Positions 37,901 to 45,606 of a stretch of DNA of 64,000 bases are shown here, one piece after another. Under the pieces are notes generated by a model, which saw only the letters and a list, made by a program, of their open reading frames with translations, was not told the DNA's origin and ran no database searches. The position numbers and the translations under genes were made by a program. The stretch spans positions 85,961-149,960 of the forward strand of contig QFNF01000010.1 of NCBI GenBank assembly GCA_003240755.1. Direction: 5' to 3'. Positions within the stretch are counted from its first letter, which is position 1; every line of letters begins with the position of its first letter. The DNA is from Sphingomonas hengshuiensis. Lineage in GTDB: Bacteria; Pseudomonadota; Alphaproteobacteria; Sphingomonadales; Sphingomonadaceae.

Positions 37901-38111
37901 TCGGGCCGACGACGCCACGGGTGCGGGCGTTGCGCACCTCGTCGTCGCGGTAGAGGATGTCGCGTCCGCTCTGCTGCGTCCAGCGGCGCAGCGCGGTCTT
38001 GAGCGAACCCGCCGGGATCGAGAAGCGCACCTCCTGCGCGGCGGCGGGCATCGGCGCGCCGATACACACCATGGTCGTCAGGGCCGTCGCCAGCAAGGCA
38101 GCAGATCGCAT
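34989..38111 (-). CDS. STN-type TonB-dependent receptor linked to FecI/FecR and M16 protease
   Basis: A 1040-residue receptor. A signal peptide ending MPAAAQ is followed by an STN signalling domain (about residues 28-100: FSIPAGSLKTALRRWTQQSG, ALGILLADSGFAPTF). A TonB-box-like PEILVTG precedes the plug (RINLRGLGARETLILIDGRR, IERIEVLASSASGIYGSGAT, GGVINIVLRRGYQGG) and a large barrel that ends in FYLTVTKAF. The plug 'LGARETLILIDGRRQPG' is the form common in sphingomonad receptors for large organic substrates. GGGGG lies before the ATG. It is divergent from the sigma/FecR pair, whose FecR should contact this STN domain, and is followed by the M16 protease. The set forms a substrate-sensing import system. 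Confidence 0.95.
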   Translation of the reverse strand: MRSAALLATALTTMVCIGAPMPAAAQEVRFSIPAGSLKTALRRWTQQSGRDILYRDDEVRNARTRGVVGPMTAETALGILLADSGFAPTFHESGAVALVRQDTEGNATPEILVTGKHDWALNTGIARSRDDSQPFIVLSQEDIRRSGAPDLDTFLRNQLNVNAGPTAGDQATAGDPARRGISRINLRGLGARETLILIDGRRQPGVNLGNGQINQPQITGIPLASIERIEVLASSASGIYGSGATGGVINIVLRRGYQGGELTLNYADTSDFAQGDGRIDLTAARTLEGGRTNVSLTASWRKQRPLLYRDRDDLRTRGRTFALANDPALYDEIGTPAGATPNFRSTDNSPLQLKPEFGGAVLGSSYGSVPNGYRGLAVDGANGLVQSIGRYNLDQPDSAVGEGARAPLLYGAENLSGMLAVRREFNPWLTLYVEGAASRAWSSTFYTRAPGTITLAASAPNNPFVQDLNVSLPQLGAEASARNRNDQLRGVFGAIVKLPYQWQALGDLSWSRSRFVADHSLPGTTLAFNGGLAQGEQDILRDMRGDPLRYDFVNSSFGSFTTPATSTITTASLRLAGPLPLKLPGGATQMTVNLERSREVSGATISAMNGFIARSLYTPERTQTITALYGEVAFPIVGDANTLPLVHLLELRLSARYERYEGAGAFQSITCQMGFGQLPSDDVFTDCPPAGTDFGRATTRNAHTDPSVSLRWAPIPDVTFRGSYTTGYLPPQLDQLTRIAGVLGTTARDPLRGGEVIGRPGPDGQEIDGFYGGNPDVQPESSTTYSLGMIVTPRFLSGLRFSADWTRIRKHDNYYDPTGILFTFDDPVYQRAFEVFLARHPDRVTRGAPSDGFAVGPITSVDVSLANLVGSQAEAVDFALDYSDKLFGGTIDLSSSATWVRDLSVQRFPGEAAEDYTGVNTPEFRQGYADNGSLRWRGNASVRWSRGPVAVSWQGRYFDGYYLNLDRAFVTRQASAKVDAQFFNDIGATYSFPHAVTLRAGVNNLLGKKPAIDTYAYPILSSSYGDPRLTSFYLTVTKAF

Positions 38112-38184
38112 CGATGTTTCCCCCGTGATCGCGCCTTCCCCCTGGAGGGCGTCCCGTCACGAAGGAAGTCGATCGGGCGTCATG

Positions 38185-38266
38185 TTTCCGTAACGGGTTT
38201 CGCGAAAAAATGTCGCCGTCCCGCCGCGATCATGTCATCTGCGATTTCGCGTTACGGGTTTCGGCG
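38185..38266. promoter_or_regulatory. Direct repeats in the receptor/sigma divergent promoter
   Basis: CGTAACGGGTTTCG at 38189-38202 recurs as CGTTACGGGTTTCG at 38250-38263, exactly 61 bases on and in the same orientation. They lie in the 211-base region between the receptor and fecI-like starts. They may be sigma-factor recognition elements or binding sites for another regulator. Confidence 0.5.
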
Positions 38267-38322
38267 CGCCGATTGTCCTGATGATGATCGAATGACAACA
38301 GACGGGGCGATCCGATCCGGCG

Positions 38323-38895
38323 ATGACGACCGATGATGCGCGGCTGAAGGACTGGTTCTGCAGCGAGGTGCTTCCCCTGGAGGCGGCCCTGACGCGCTAT
38401 CTGCATCGTTGCTGGCGGGCGAAAGAGGATGTGAGCGATCTTCGGCAGGACATTTACGAGGCGGCGCTGAACGCGGCGCGCGGCGGGCTGCCCGATCATA
38501 CCGCCGGGCTAGTCTTCACCATCGCGCGCAACCTGATGGCCAATCGCGCCAGACGTGCGCGCATCGTGTCGTTCGAACAGGTCGCCAGCCTTGAGGAGAT
38601 CGTGCCCGAGGTCGATCTGTCGGCGACCGAACGCCATCTCGACGCGCGCGACGCGCTGCGCCGCGCGCAGGCGGGGATGGACCGCCTCCCGCCCCGCTGC
38701 CGCGAGGTCGTGCGGCTGCGCAAGGTGGAGGGCGTTTCCACGCGTGAGGCGGCGGAGCGGATGGGGGTCGGGATCGACACAATCGAGCGCCAGTTGACGC
38801 TCGGCATCCGCGCGATGGCCGACGCCATGCTCGGCGGCAGCGGCCGGATCGAGCGCGGGCGGTCGTCGCGGCGCACGCGGAGCGTGGCGGAATGA
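38323..38895 (+). CDS. ECF RNA polymerase sigma factor (FecI-like)
   Basis: A 190-residue group 4 sigma factor. Region 2 is at about residues 20-75 (LTRYLHRCWRAKEDVSDLRQ, DIYEAALNAA, TIARNLMANRARRARI) and region 4 at about 115-170 (LPPRCREVVRLRKVEGVSTR, EAAERMGVGIDTIERQLTLG). It probably directs transcription of the divergent STN receptor when its FecR partner is signalled. The stop overlaps the fecR-like start (ATGA), so the two are translated together. The family is secure; autoregulation is not shown. Confidence 0.93.
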   Translation: MTTDDARLKDWFCSEVLPLEAALTRYLHRCWRAKEDVSDLRQDIYEAALNAARGGLPDHTAGLVFTIARNLMANRARRARIVSFEQVASLEEIVPEVDLSATERHLDARDALRRAQAGMDRLPPRCREVVRLRKVEGVSTREAAERMGVGIDTIERQLTLGIRAMADAMLGGSGRIERGRSSRRTRSVAE

Positions 38896-39887
38896 GCCGC
38901 GCGGCGACGGTCGAGGAGGATGCCGCGCGCTGGCTGATGCGGCGCGAGGACGCGGCATGGTCGGCGGCCGACGAACGCGCGCTGGCGGCGTGGCTCGGCG
39001 CGTCGAGTGCGCATCAGGCGGCCTTCTGGCGGCTGGAGGCGGGCTGGGCGGCGGCCGACCGGGTCGCCGCGCTGGGGACGGTGGTCCCGCAGGCCACGAC
39101 GCGCCGGCGCTGGCCGCTCCGCGTGGCGCTTCCGCGCCTGCGTCCGGCCGGGCGCTGGGTGCCGGCGGCGGTCGCCGCCAGCCTGTTGCTGGCGATCGGC
39201 GGAACGGCGTGGCGGCAGGGCATGCTTTCCCCGCCGGCCGAACCGGCGATCGCCTATCATACGCCGGTCGGCGGCTATCGCGTCGTCGCGCTCGACGATG
39301 GCAGCCGGGTGGAGATGAACACCGCCACCCGGCTGCGCGCCGCGCCGCGCGGCGGCACGCGCGAAGTGTGGCTGGATTCGGGCGAGGCGTTCTTCGACAT
39401 CGCGCACCGCGACGATCGCCGCTTCGTCGTCCATGCCGGGCCGCGCACGGTGACGGTGCTCGGCACGCGCTTCTCGGTCCGGCGCGACGGCGACCGGGTG
39501 ACGGTCGCGGTGGTGTCGGGGCGGGTGCGGATCGACGATGCCAGGGGGGTCGAGGGCGCGCATGCCGCGCTGGTGGGCAAGGGCGACGTGGCGGTCGCCC
39601 GGCCCGGGGAAACGCTGGTCCAGGTGGCGCCCGGCCGGGTCGAGGCGAGCACGGCGTGGCGTGACGGGATGCTCGTGTTCGACCAGAGCAGCCTTGCCGA
39701 CGCGATCGGCGAATTCAACCGCTATGAACGCGTGCCGGTGCGTATCCGCGATGCCGAACTCGGCCGCATGTCGATCGGCGGCGCGTTCCAGATCGGCCGC
39801 CGCGCCGCGTTCCTCGATCTGTTGCGCAGCGCCTATGGCGTGAAGGCCGATCGCCTGCCCGACGGCAGCGTCGAACTGCATCGCTGA
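38892..39887 (+). CDS. FecR-family anti-sigma/sigma regulator
   Basis: A 331-residue single-pass membrane regulator. The cytoplasmic N-terminal DUF4880 domain (about residues 10-60: WLMRREDAAWSAADERALAA, HQAAFWRLEAGW) binds the sigma factor. One transmembrane helix (WVPAAVAASLLLAIGGTAW) is followed by the periplasmic FecR domain (VVALDDGSRVEMNTATRL, GEAFFDIAHRDDRRFVVHA, VTVLGTRFSV). A C-terminal STN-like domain (LADAIGEFNRYERVPVRI, ADRLPDGSVELHR) can contact the receptor's own STN domain. It relays the substrate-loaded state of the receptor at 34989-38111 to the sigma factor. Confidence 0.94.
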   Translation: MSRAATVEEDAARWLMRREDAAWSAADERALAAWLGASSAHQAAFWRLEAGWAAADRVAALGTVVPQATTRRRWPLRVALPRLRPAGRWVPAAVAASLLLAIGGTAWRQGMLSPPAEPAIAYHTPVGGYRVVALDDGSRVEMNTATRLRAAPRGGTREVWLDSGEAFFDIAHRDDRRFVVHAGPRTVTVLGTRFSVRRDGDRVTVAVVSGRVRIDDARGVEGAHAALVGKGDVAVARPGETLVQVAPGRVEASTAWRDGMLVFDQSSLADAIGEFNRYERVPVRIRDAELGRMSIGGAFQIGRRAAFLDLLRSAYGVKADRLPDGSVELHR

Positions 39888-39910
39888 CGCCGACGCCGAC
39901 ACGGCGGGGC

Positions 39911-41701
39911 CTATCGCGGGTCGGGCGCCCGTGCGCGGCGCAGATGCCACGCCACTGCCGCTTCGCCCGCCATGCCGCGCATCTCGCGCAGCGCGGTCGT
40001 GGCGGCGGCGGTCGCGGGTTCGCGCCGCAACAGCCGGCCCAGCCGGTCGGTGAACGCCACTTCGGCATCGACGCTTGCCAGTCCCGCACTTCGGCGGGCA
40101 TCGTGGACGACCGCCGCCGCCTCGTCGCCGCGCACGGCGTCGCGATAGCGGCGGTTGGCCTCCAGCCCGTCGGCGATCCGCTGCCGCAACGGCGGTCCGA
40201 AATCGGGCCACAGCAGCATCACCGACAACAATGCCGCGACGCTGCCGACCAGATTGTCGACCATCCGCGCCGACGCGATGCCCGCACCCGGCTGCAACAT
40301 CTCCGCGACGATGACGAACAACATCGTCAGGAACACGACGAACACCGTGTAGTTGAACATCCGCAACGCAATCGTCAACAAACTAAACCCAACCGCAATG
40401 ACAAATAGCGCGATCTCGTGACGCAGCAGGTGCAGAAGCACGAGTGCTGCCATCCCGCCCAGCAGACTGCCCAGAACGCGCTCGATACTTCGCGTCCAGG
40501 TCGCGCGGAAGCCGCTTTGCAGGACCACGACTACCGCCATCGTCGCCCAATAGGGATAGCCCAGATGGAACGTCAGCGCGGCATAATAGACGACGCCGAC
40601 CCCGACCGCCTGGCGCAGCGCCTCGCGCAAACTCGTCCCACGAAGGCCACGCCACAGTCTCGGTTGCGCTGCGGCGGGCGCCGGCTCGGCCGTTCCACGT
40701 CCTTCAGGCGCGAATGAATCGAGCGCTTCGCACAGCGCCAGCGTACATCCGGTCATCAGCGGGTCGGACAAGGTGCCACGAAGCTGTTCGAGACGCCCGA
40801 GGGTACGGCGCAGTCGCGCATGGCCCGCGCCGCCGCCGGCGATCATTCCACGGATCGCGGCCAGCGCGCTGAGGACGGCGCGCGCCACCTTCCTGCGTTC
40901 GGCATCCGGCGCGAGGTGATGGATGAAGGCATGATCGAGTGCGATGAGCGCGCCGAACAGCGTCTCGGCGGCGTGCAGCGCGCTGCTGTAGCGTGCCGCG
41001 ACCAAATGGGGTCCGTGCCCATAGCGGTCGATCATCTCGCGCAGCCGTTCTGTCGCGATGCGAACCGCACGGCGGTGCTGGGAATATTCGTGGTGCCATT
41101 GTGAATCGCCATGCGGCCCCTCGCCAAGTGCGATCAGCTCCATGGTCATGTCGCCCAGGCGGGCGACGAGCGCGCTGGCGCTGCGCCGCAGCGGCCCCTC
41201 TTCCTCCAGAGGCCAGACGATCGTAATCAGCGCGAAGGCCCATGTCGCTCCGGCAATAAAGGCAACCCCCTGGATCGCCGCCAGCGCAAACGGATGACCG
41301 AAGCCCGCGGCGACCACGCTGACCACCGCCAGCAAGGTGCCGAGCTGCGCGCCGTTCGTGACCCCGGACGACAGGAAAACGGACAGAAATACCAGCAACG
41401 ACCCGGCGATCATTCCTGCGGCTGGCGCCAGTGATGCGGACCACGAACCGACGAACGCTATCGCGCCGCCGCACAGGACAAACAGCCCCAGACGCTGACG
41501 ACGTAACGCATCCGGGCTGGGCGCATCGCACAGGCAGGTCCAGAATGCCGCGAACACCGCCCATCCCAGCCATGCCTGACGGATTGAGAGCGCGAGGCCC
41601 AGCGGCGCCGCGACGGCGACGGCGGTACGCACCCCTTCCGCAAGCGCGAATTGTTCCGGCATGAAACTTACAGAATGCAGCTCGAGGCGGCGCGCTGCCA
41701 T
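39911..41701 (-). CDS. FUSC-family membrane protein (aromatic acid exporter/YccS-like)
   Basis: About 596 residues with two blocks of transmembrane helices (about residues 15-150 and 385-490), each followed by a cytoplasmic helical region, as in the FUSC/YccS/AaeB family. Landmarks are FALAEGVRTAVAVAAPLGLA, GWAVFAAFWTCLCD and the repeated block LREALRQAVGVGVVYYAALT, YPYWATMAVVVVLQSGFRAT, SIERVLGSLLGG. These proteins are proposed to export aromatic carboxylic acids or lower toxic metabolites. The frame is open to 41893 but the extra 64 residues look non-coding; I place the start at the ATG at 41701, though 41662 is possible. It converges with the fecR-like gene. Confidence 0.85.
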   Translation of the reverse strand: MAARRLELHSVSFMPEQFALAEGVRTAVAVAAPLGLALSIRQAWLGWAVFAAFWTCLCDAPSPDALRRQRLGLFVLCGGAIAFVGSWSASLAPAAGMIAGSLLVFLSVFLSSGVTNGAQLGTLLAVVSVVAAGFGHPFALAAIQGVAFIAGATWAFALITIVWPLEEEGPLRRSASALVARLGDMTMELIALGEGPHGDSQWHHEYSQHRRAVRIATERLREMIDRYGHGPHLVAARYSSALHAAETLFGALIALDHAFIHHLAPDAERRKVARAVLSALAAIRGMIAGGGAGHARLRRTLGRLEQLRGTLSDPLMTGCTLALCEALDSFAPEGRGTAEPAPAAAQPRLWRGLRGTSLREALRQAVGVGVVYYAALTFHLGYPYWATMAVVVVLQSGFRATWTRSIERVLGSLLGGMAALVLLHLLRHEIALFVIAVGFSLLTIALRMFNYTVFVVFLTMLFVIVAEMLQPGAGIASARMVDNLVGSVAALLSVMLLWPDFGPPLRQRIADGLEANRRYRDAVRGDEAAAVVHDARRSAGLASVDAEVAFTDRLGRLLRREPATAAATTALREMRGMAGEAAVAWHLRRARAPDPR

Positions 41702-41973
41702 GCGCGCCCATTTGCCGACAGGCCGCAAACGATGTTCGGGGCGTCGCGGTGGAGAAGGGAATGGCATGGAGCTGGGGATATCGCGTCGAGCTTGTCCACG
41801 ATATCGGAATCGGGAACGACGATCAACAACGGCGCGCCTTCGAGAAGACGGGGGTTCGACCGGTCGTGGCGTCGAGCGGCTGCCCTTCTGCATGACCGCC
41901 GCGGTCGCCGTTTAGCCTTGGTTCCGCTGTTGAGGAGGTGGTGCGATAAAGGGAGCAAGATGCGAGGGGACTT

Positions 41974-42320
41974 GTCCCGGAAAAGTGGAGGGTTTCCCTG
42001 AGGCGATAGGTGAACTTGATCACGAAGCGGTACGATTGGTGGCGACCAGCGGACGGACGCAAAGGGAGATAGCACAAGATCCGGGTGTCGGATCGTTTGA
42101 TTGCGGCACCGACACGGCACCGCAGCCAGACATGGCTGCTATGGCAGCCCCAGGATGAGGCGCGAGTTGGAGGATGACGGCTTTGCCATCGGGCGCCGGC
42201 GTACCGCACGTCCGATGCGCGAACCCGCCCGTTTCCTGCCCTTGCGATCCCGTAGCGGCGAACCGTGGCACCGGTTAAGCCAGACCCGGATAGCCCATGA
42301 GCAGGCGAGCGTTCTCGAAG
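41974..42320 (+). mobile_element. Remnant of an IS3-family insertion sequence
   Basis: A frame at about 42003-42095 reads EAVRLVATSGRTQREIAQDP, the N-terminal helix-turn-helix of IS3-type OrfA. In a second frame from 42131 the sequence continues GCYGSPRMRRELEDDGF, then AIGRRRTARPMREPARF, which is the HTH_21 region at the start of IS3 OrfB. The middle of OrfA is deleted, the catalytic DDE part of OrfB is missing, and the right end is unclear. A TTGTCCCGGAAAAGTGGAG segment at about 41973-41991 could be the left inverted repeat. The surrounding 41702-42500 region contains no other gene I can support. Confidence 0.75.
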
Positions 42321-42500
42321 CCGCGCATGTCGCCGACCGCCGTCGCAACAGGCATGATCGATCAGCTTGCCGGTCGCGGGCGGGAGGCTGATATCGACCG
42401 GCGGCACTTGGGAGCGGCGGACCAGCACGATCTTCGCCCCAATGGCTGCCACCTCTCTCGATCGGCGGAAAGTGCATCGCGCCCAGCATCGTCGGATACT

Positions 42501-43832
42501 TCAACCACGGATCATCCTGATCTCCACGGTCAGTCCTTCGCCCGATGCGGAGTGGAAGGCGACGGTCCCGCCCATCCCGCTCGCCAGCGCGCGAACGATG
42601 GCGAGGCCGAGGCCGGTGCCGCCGGTCCGGCGGTCGCGCGAGGGGTCGAGGCGGGCGAAGGCGGTGCCCAGCCGGGGCAGGTCGGCGGGCGCGACACCCG
42701 GTCCGTCGTCCGCGAAGGTCCACATCACCTGCCGCTCCTCGTGGCGGAGGCCGATGGTCGCCACAGGCGCGTGGCGCAGCGCATTGTCGACGAGGTTGGC
42801 GAAGATCCGCTCCAGCGCGGCCGGATCGGCGTGCACGACGGCGTCGGCGTGGAGATCGAGCAGGATACGCCCTGCCTCCGGATGCTGCCCGGCCAGCGTC
42901 CGGGTCAGCGCGGCGAGGTCCACGGCGCACGCGCGCCGTTCGCCGGGACCGGCGGCCCCGGCGAACAGCAGGCTGTCGTCGAGCAGCGCGCCCATCTGGT
43001 CGAGGTCGCGCACCGTCCGCGCGCGCTGGTCGTCGTCGGCGATGAACTCCGCGCGCAGCCGTAGCCGGGTCAGATAGGTGCGCAGGTCGTGCGCGATCCC
43101 CGCCAGCATGAAGGTCCGTTCCGCGACCAGCACGGCGATGCGCGCCTTCATATCGTTGAAGGACGCGGCGAGCGCGCGCACCTCGCGGCTGCCTTCCACA
43201 CGGAGGTCCGGCATGGCGAGGTCGTCGCCCAGCGCGCGCACGCCCTGCGTCAGTCGTCGCAACGGCCCCGTCGTCTGGCGGAGCGCCAGCCACAGCATGG
43301 CCAGCAGCGCGATCCCCCCGACCAGTCCGATCCGCCCGCGCCGCGCCAGATAGGCGCGCAGGCCGTCGGCCGGGCGCCCGGTCAGAACCAGTACGTCGCC
43401 GTCGCGCAGCCAGGTCGTCAGCCGGATCGGCGCGAGGAAGCGCAACGGCCTGACGCGTTCGCCCAACAGTGCGTGCAGCGGGCCGGGGCCGCCATCGACG
43501 ACGATGTTGTGATCGGGCAAGGTACGACGATAGGCCGTCGCCAGCGGGCGCAGCGAGGTCGGCATCTCGCGGAAGTCGGAAGGCGCGCGGTCGCGGATTT
43601 CCAGCGTGAAGAGCGATCCGTCGAACGTCTCGACCAGATCCCGTCGACCCGCCGGTCCCGCCGCCTCGATCGAGCGGACCAGTTGCGCGAAGGCTGGCGG
43701 CGGCGGCAGGCCGTAGCCACCGCGATCGTCGAGCCGTCCGGGCAATGCCAGCGTCACGACATAGATCAACTGGAGCAGCACGAAGCCGGCGACGAGGATG
43801 GCGGCGACGCGGAACGACAGGGTCCGGCGCAT
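42501..43832 (-). CDS. Sensor histidine kinase
   Basis: A 443-residue kinase with helix 1 at the N-terminus (FRVAAILVAGFVLLQLIYVV), a periplasmic loop of about 125 residues, helix 2 (IGLVGGIALLAMLWLAL), a HAMP domain (TTGPLRRLTQGVRALGDDLA), a HisKA domain with the phospho-histidine in LAGIAHDLRTYLTRLRLRAE and an ATPase domain (IFANLVDNALRHA, DDGPGVAPADLP, GGTGLGLAIVRAL). It follows its response regulator with a TGATG overlap. The periplasmic signal is unknown; the divergent EF-hand gene makes a cation such as calcium worth considering. Confidence 0.94.
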   Translation of the reverse strand: MRRTLSFRVAAILVAGFVLLQLIYVVTLALPGRLDDRGGYGLPPPPAFAQLVRSIEAAGPAGRRDLVETFDGSLFTLEIRDRAPSDFREMPTSLRPLATAYRRTLPDHNIVVDGGPGPLHALLGERVRPLRFLAPIRLTTWLRDGDVLVLTGRPADGLRAYLARRGRIGLVGGIALLAMLWLALRQTTGPLRRLTQGVRALGDDLAMPDLRVEGSREVRALAASFNDMKARIAVLVAERTFMLAGIAHDLRTYLTRLRLRAEFIADDDQRARTVRDLDQMGALLDDSLLFAGAAGPGERRACAVDLAALTRTLAGQHPEAGRILLDLHADAVVHADPAALERIFANLVDNALRHAPVATIGLRHEERQVMWTFADDGPGVAPADLPRLGTAFARLDPSRDRRTGGTGLGLAIVRALASGMGGTVAFHSASGEGLTVEIRMIRG

Positions 43833-44557
43833 CAGCCCCGCTGCACCTTGGCGGCGAACAGATAGCCGCCGCCGCGCACCGTCTTGACCAGTGCCGCGCC
43901 GCCGGGATGCAGCCCCAGCTTACGACGCAGGCGGCCGAGCTGGACGTCGATCGTCCGGTCGAACGGCATCGCCGCGCGCCCGCGCGTCCAGTCGAGTAGT
44001 TGATCGCGCGACAGCACCCGCTGCGGATGGGTGACGAGGCACAGCAGCAGGTCGTGTTCGCCGCCGGTCAGCTCCACCGCCATGCCGTCCGGACTGGTCA
44101 GCGCGCGCGTATCGGCGTCCCACGACCAGCCGGCGAAGCGATAGCGCGCGGCGGCGGGCGTCATCGCCCCGCCGGCATCCGCGCGCGACCGGCGCAGCAG
44201 CGCACGCACCCGTGCCACCAGCTCGCGCGGGTTGAACGGCTTGGGCAGATAGTCGTCGGCCCCGACCTCCAGCCCGACGATCCGGTCGACATCGTCACCG
44301 CGCGCCGAGACGATCAGCATGGGCAGCCCGCCGCCGGCGCGCATCCGGCGGCACAGCGACAGCCCGTCCTCGCCCGGCAGCATGATGTCGACGATTGCGA
44401 GGTCGATCGCATGCGCAGCCCGCAGTTCGTCGAACGCGGCGGCGGTGCGGCACGGGTGCGCCGTCATCCCCTCTCGCGCCAGCAGCGCGCAGACGAGATC
44501 GCGAATCTCGTCATCATCCTCGATCACCGCGATCCGGGGGCTGTCGACAGGGGCCAT
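43832..44557 (-). CDS. OmpR-family response regulator
   Basis: A 241-residue regulator with a receiver domain (acidic IEDDDE, phospho-acceptor aspartate in LAIVDIMLPGEDG, lysine in YLPKPFNPREL) and an OmpR-type winged helix (LTGGEHDLLLCLVTHPQRVL, FDRTIDVQLGRLRRKLGL). The ATG at 44557 gives the usual N-terminus; the longer frame begins with a TTG. It is divergent from the small secreted protein, and the 145-base shared upstream region contains TTACCCTTTGTCACA, which may hold its binding site. Confidence 0.93.
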   Translation of the reverse strand: MAPVDSPRIAVIEDDDEIRDLVCALLAREGMTAHPCRTAAAFDELRAAHAIDLAIVDIMLPGEDGLSLCRRMRAGGGLPMLIVSARGDDVDRIVGLEVGADDYLPKPFNPRELVARVRALLRRSRADAGGAMTPAAARYRFAGWSWDADTRALTSPDGMAVELTGGEHDLLLCLVTHPQRVLSRDQLLDWTRGRAAMPFDRTIDVQLGRLRRKLGLHPGGAALVKTVRGGGYLFAAKVQRG

Positions 44558-44702
44558 GACGGCTGGTTTCGCCAAGGACGGCCATCCCCGCAAGCGCCGT
44601 TACCCTTTGTCACAATTCGATTCCGGCAGGTCGCACCGCCATTACCTGCACCGCCTATCCCGGCATCAGCGGGGTCGTCCCGCCGGCAAGGGAGTTCATA
44701 TC

Positions 44703-45101
44703 ATGCACAGCATCTTCACCGTCGCCGCACTGGGTCTGACGCTCGCGACCGCGCTGCCCGATACCGCCGAGGCGCGCACCCGGGCGCGTAGCGTCAGCGT
44801 GCAGGCCTCGGACGGGCGCTGCTATCTTCGCCAGCGCGCCGTCACGCGGCAGCCGGGCTATCGCACGGCGAGCCGCAATGTCGTCGCCAACGACGGCCGG
44901 TCCTTGTCGTCGAGCCGCTCGGCGAGCCGGGGCGGGGGCAGCTATGCCGGAGGGGCGACGCATCTCACCGCGAACGGCACCGCTTGGGGCCGCGCCGCCA
45001 GCGTCACCGCAGACGGGCAGGGCGGCTACACCGGGGTGATGACGCGCACCGGCGTGGACGGATCGGTCACGACCCGGACGAAGACCGTCACTCGTCCCTG
45101 A
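44703..45101 (+). CDS. Small secreted Ser/Gly/Thr-rich protein
   Basis: A 132-residue protein with a signal peptide ending PDTAEA. The mature part is basic and rich in Ser, Arg, Gly and Thr, with an imperfectly repeated C-terminal half (GGATHLTANGTAWGRAASVT, then GGYTGVMTRTGVDGSVTTRT). The residue pattern suggests short beta-hairpins. Family unknown. AAGGGAG precedes the ATG. Its position, divergent from the response regulator and upstream of the EF-hand gene, suggests control by that two-component system. Confidence 0.72.
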   Translation: MHSIFTVAALGLTLATALPDTAEARTRARSVSVQASDGRCYLRQRAVTRQPGYRTASRNVVANDGRSLSSSRSASRGGGSYAGGATHLTANGTAWGRAASVTADGQGGYTGVMTRTGVDGSVTTRTKTVTRP

Positions 45102-45168
45102 CGCTCCACCCGGCCCGGCAGCACGCCTCCGGTTGCCGGACTGTCCCCTGTTCCGAAGGATGATGTCC

Positions 45169-45606
45169 ATGCGTTTGCCCATCCTCTGCGCCATCGTGTC
45201 GGCCGGGATTGCAACTCCGGCGGCCGCGCAACGTGGCGGTGGCGACTGGTTCGCTGCTGCGGACACCGATCGCGACTCCGTCGTCACTCGCGCCGAGTTC
45301 CTCCGCCACCGCGACGCGAGCTTCACCCGGCTCGATCGCAACGGCGACGGCGTCGTCAGCCCGGCCGACTTCCCGCGGCTGGCCCGGCGCAAGCCTGATG
45401 CGCTTGACCGGCTGATGGCGGCGCTGGACGGTGCCGACACCAATGGGGACGGTGCGATCTCGCGCGGCGAACTCGGCGCGGCGCCGCCATGGATGTTCGA
45501 TCTGGCCGATGCGAACCGCGACGGTCGCGTGACACGCGCGGAATATGACGCCGCCCGCGCGCGGAGGAAGGACGCGATCGACCGGCGGCGCGGGGGCGGG
45601 AAGTGA
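45169..45606 (+). CDS. Secreted protein with four EF-hand calcium-binding loops
   Basis: A 145-residue exported protein, signal peptide ending ATPAAAQ. Four EF-hand-like loops are visible: DTDRDSVVTRAE, DRNGDGVVSPAD, DTNGDGAISRGE and DANRDGRVTRAE. The second and third keep the full set of calcium ligands (D-x-[DN]-x-D-G...); the fourth position is weaker in the first. The ATG at 45169 has GAAGG 9 bases upstream; two closer ATGs (45160, 45163) are less likely. It probably binds calcium in the periplasm or outside. It overlaps the hydrolase gene by 4 bases. Confidence 0.88.
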   Translation: MRLPILCAIVSAGIATPAAAQRGGGDWFAAADTDRDSVVTRAEFLRHRDASFTRLDRNGDGVVSPADFPRLARRKPDALDRLMAALDGADTNGDGAISRGELGAAPPWMFDLADANRDGRVTRAEYDAARARRKDAIDRRRGGGK

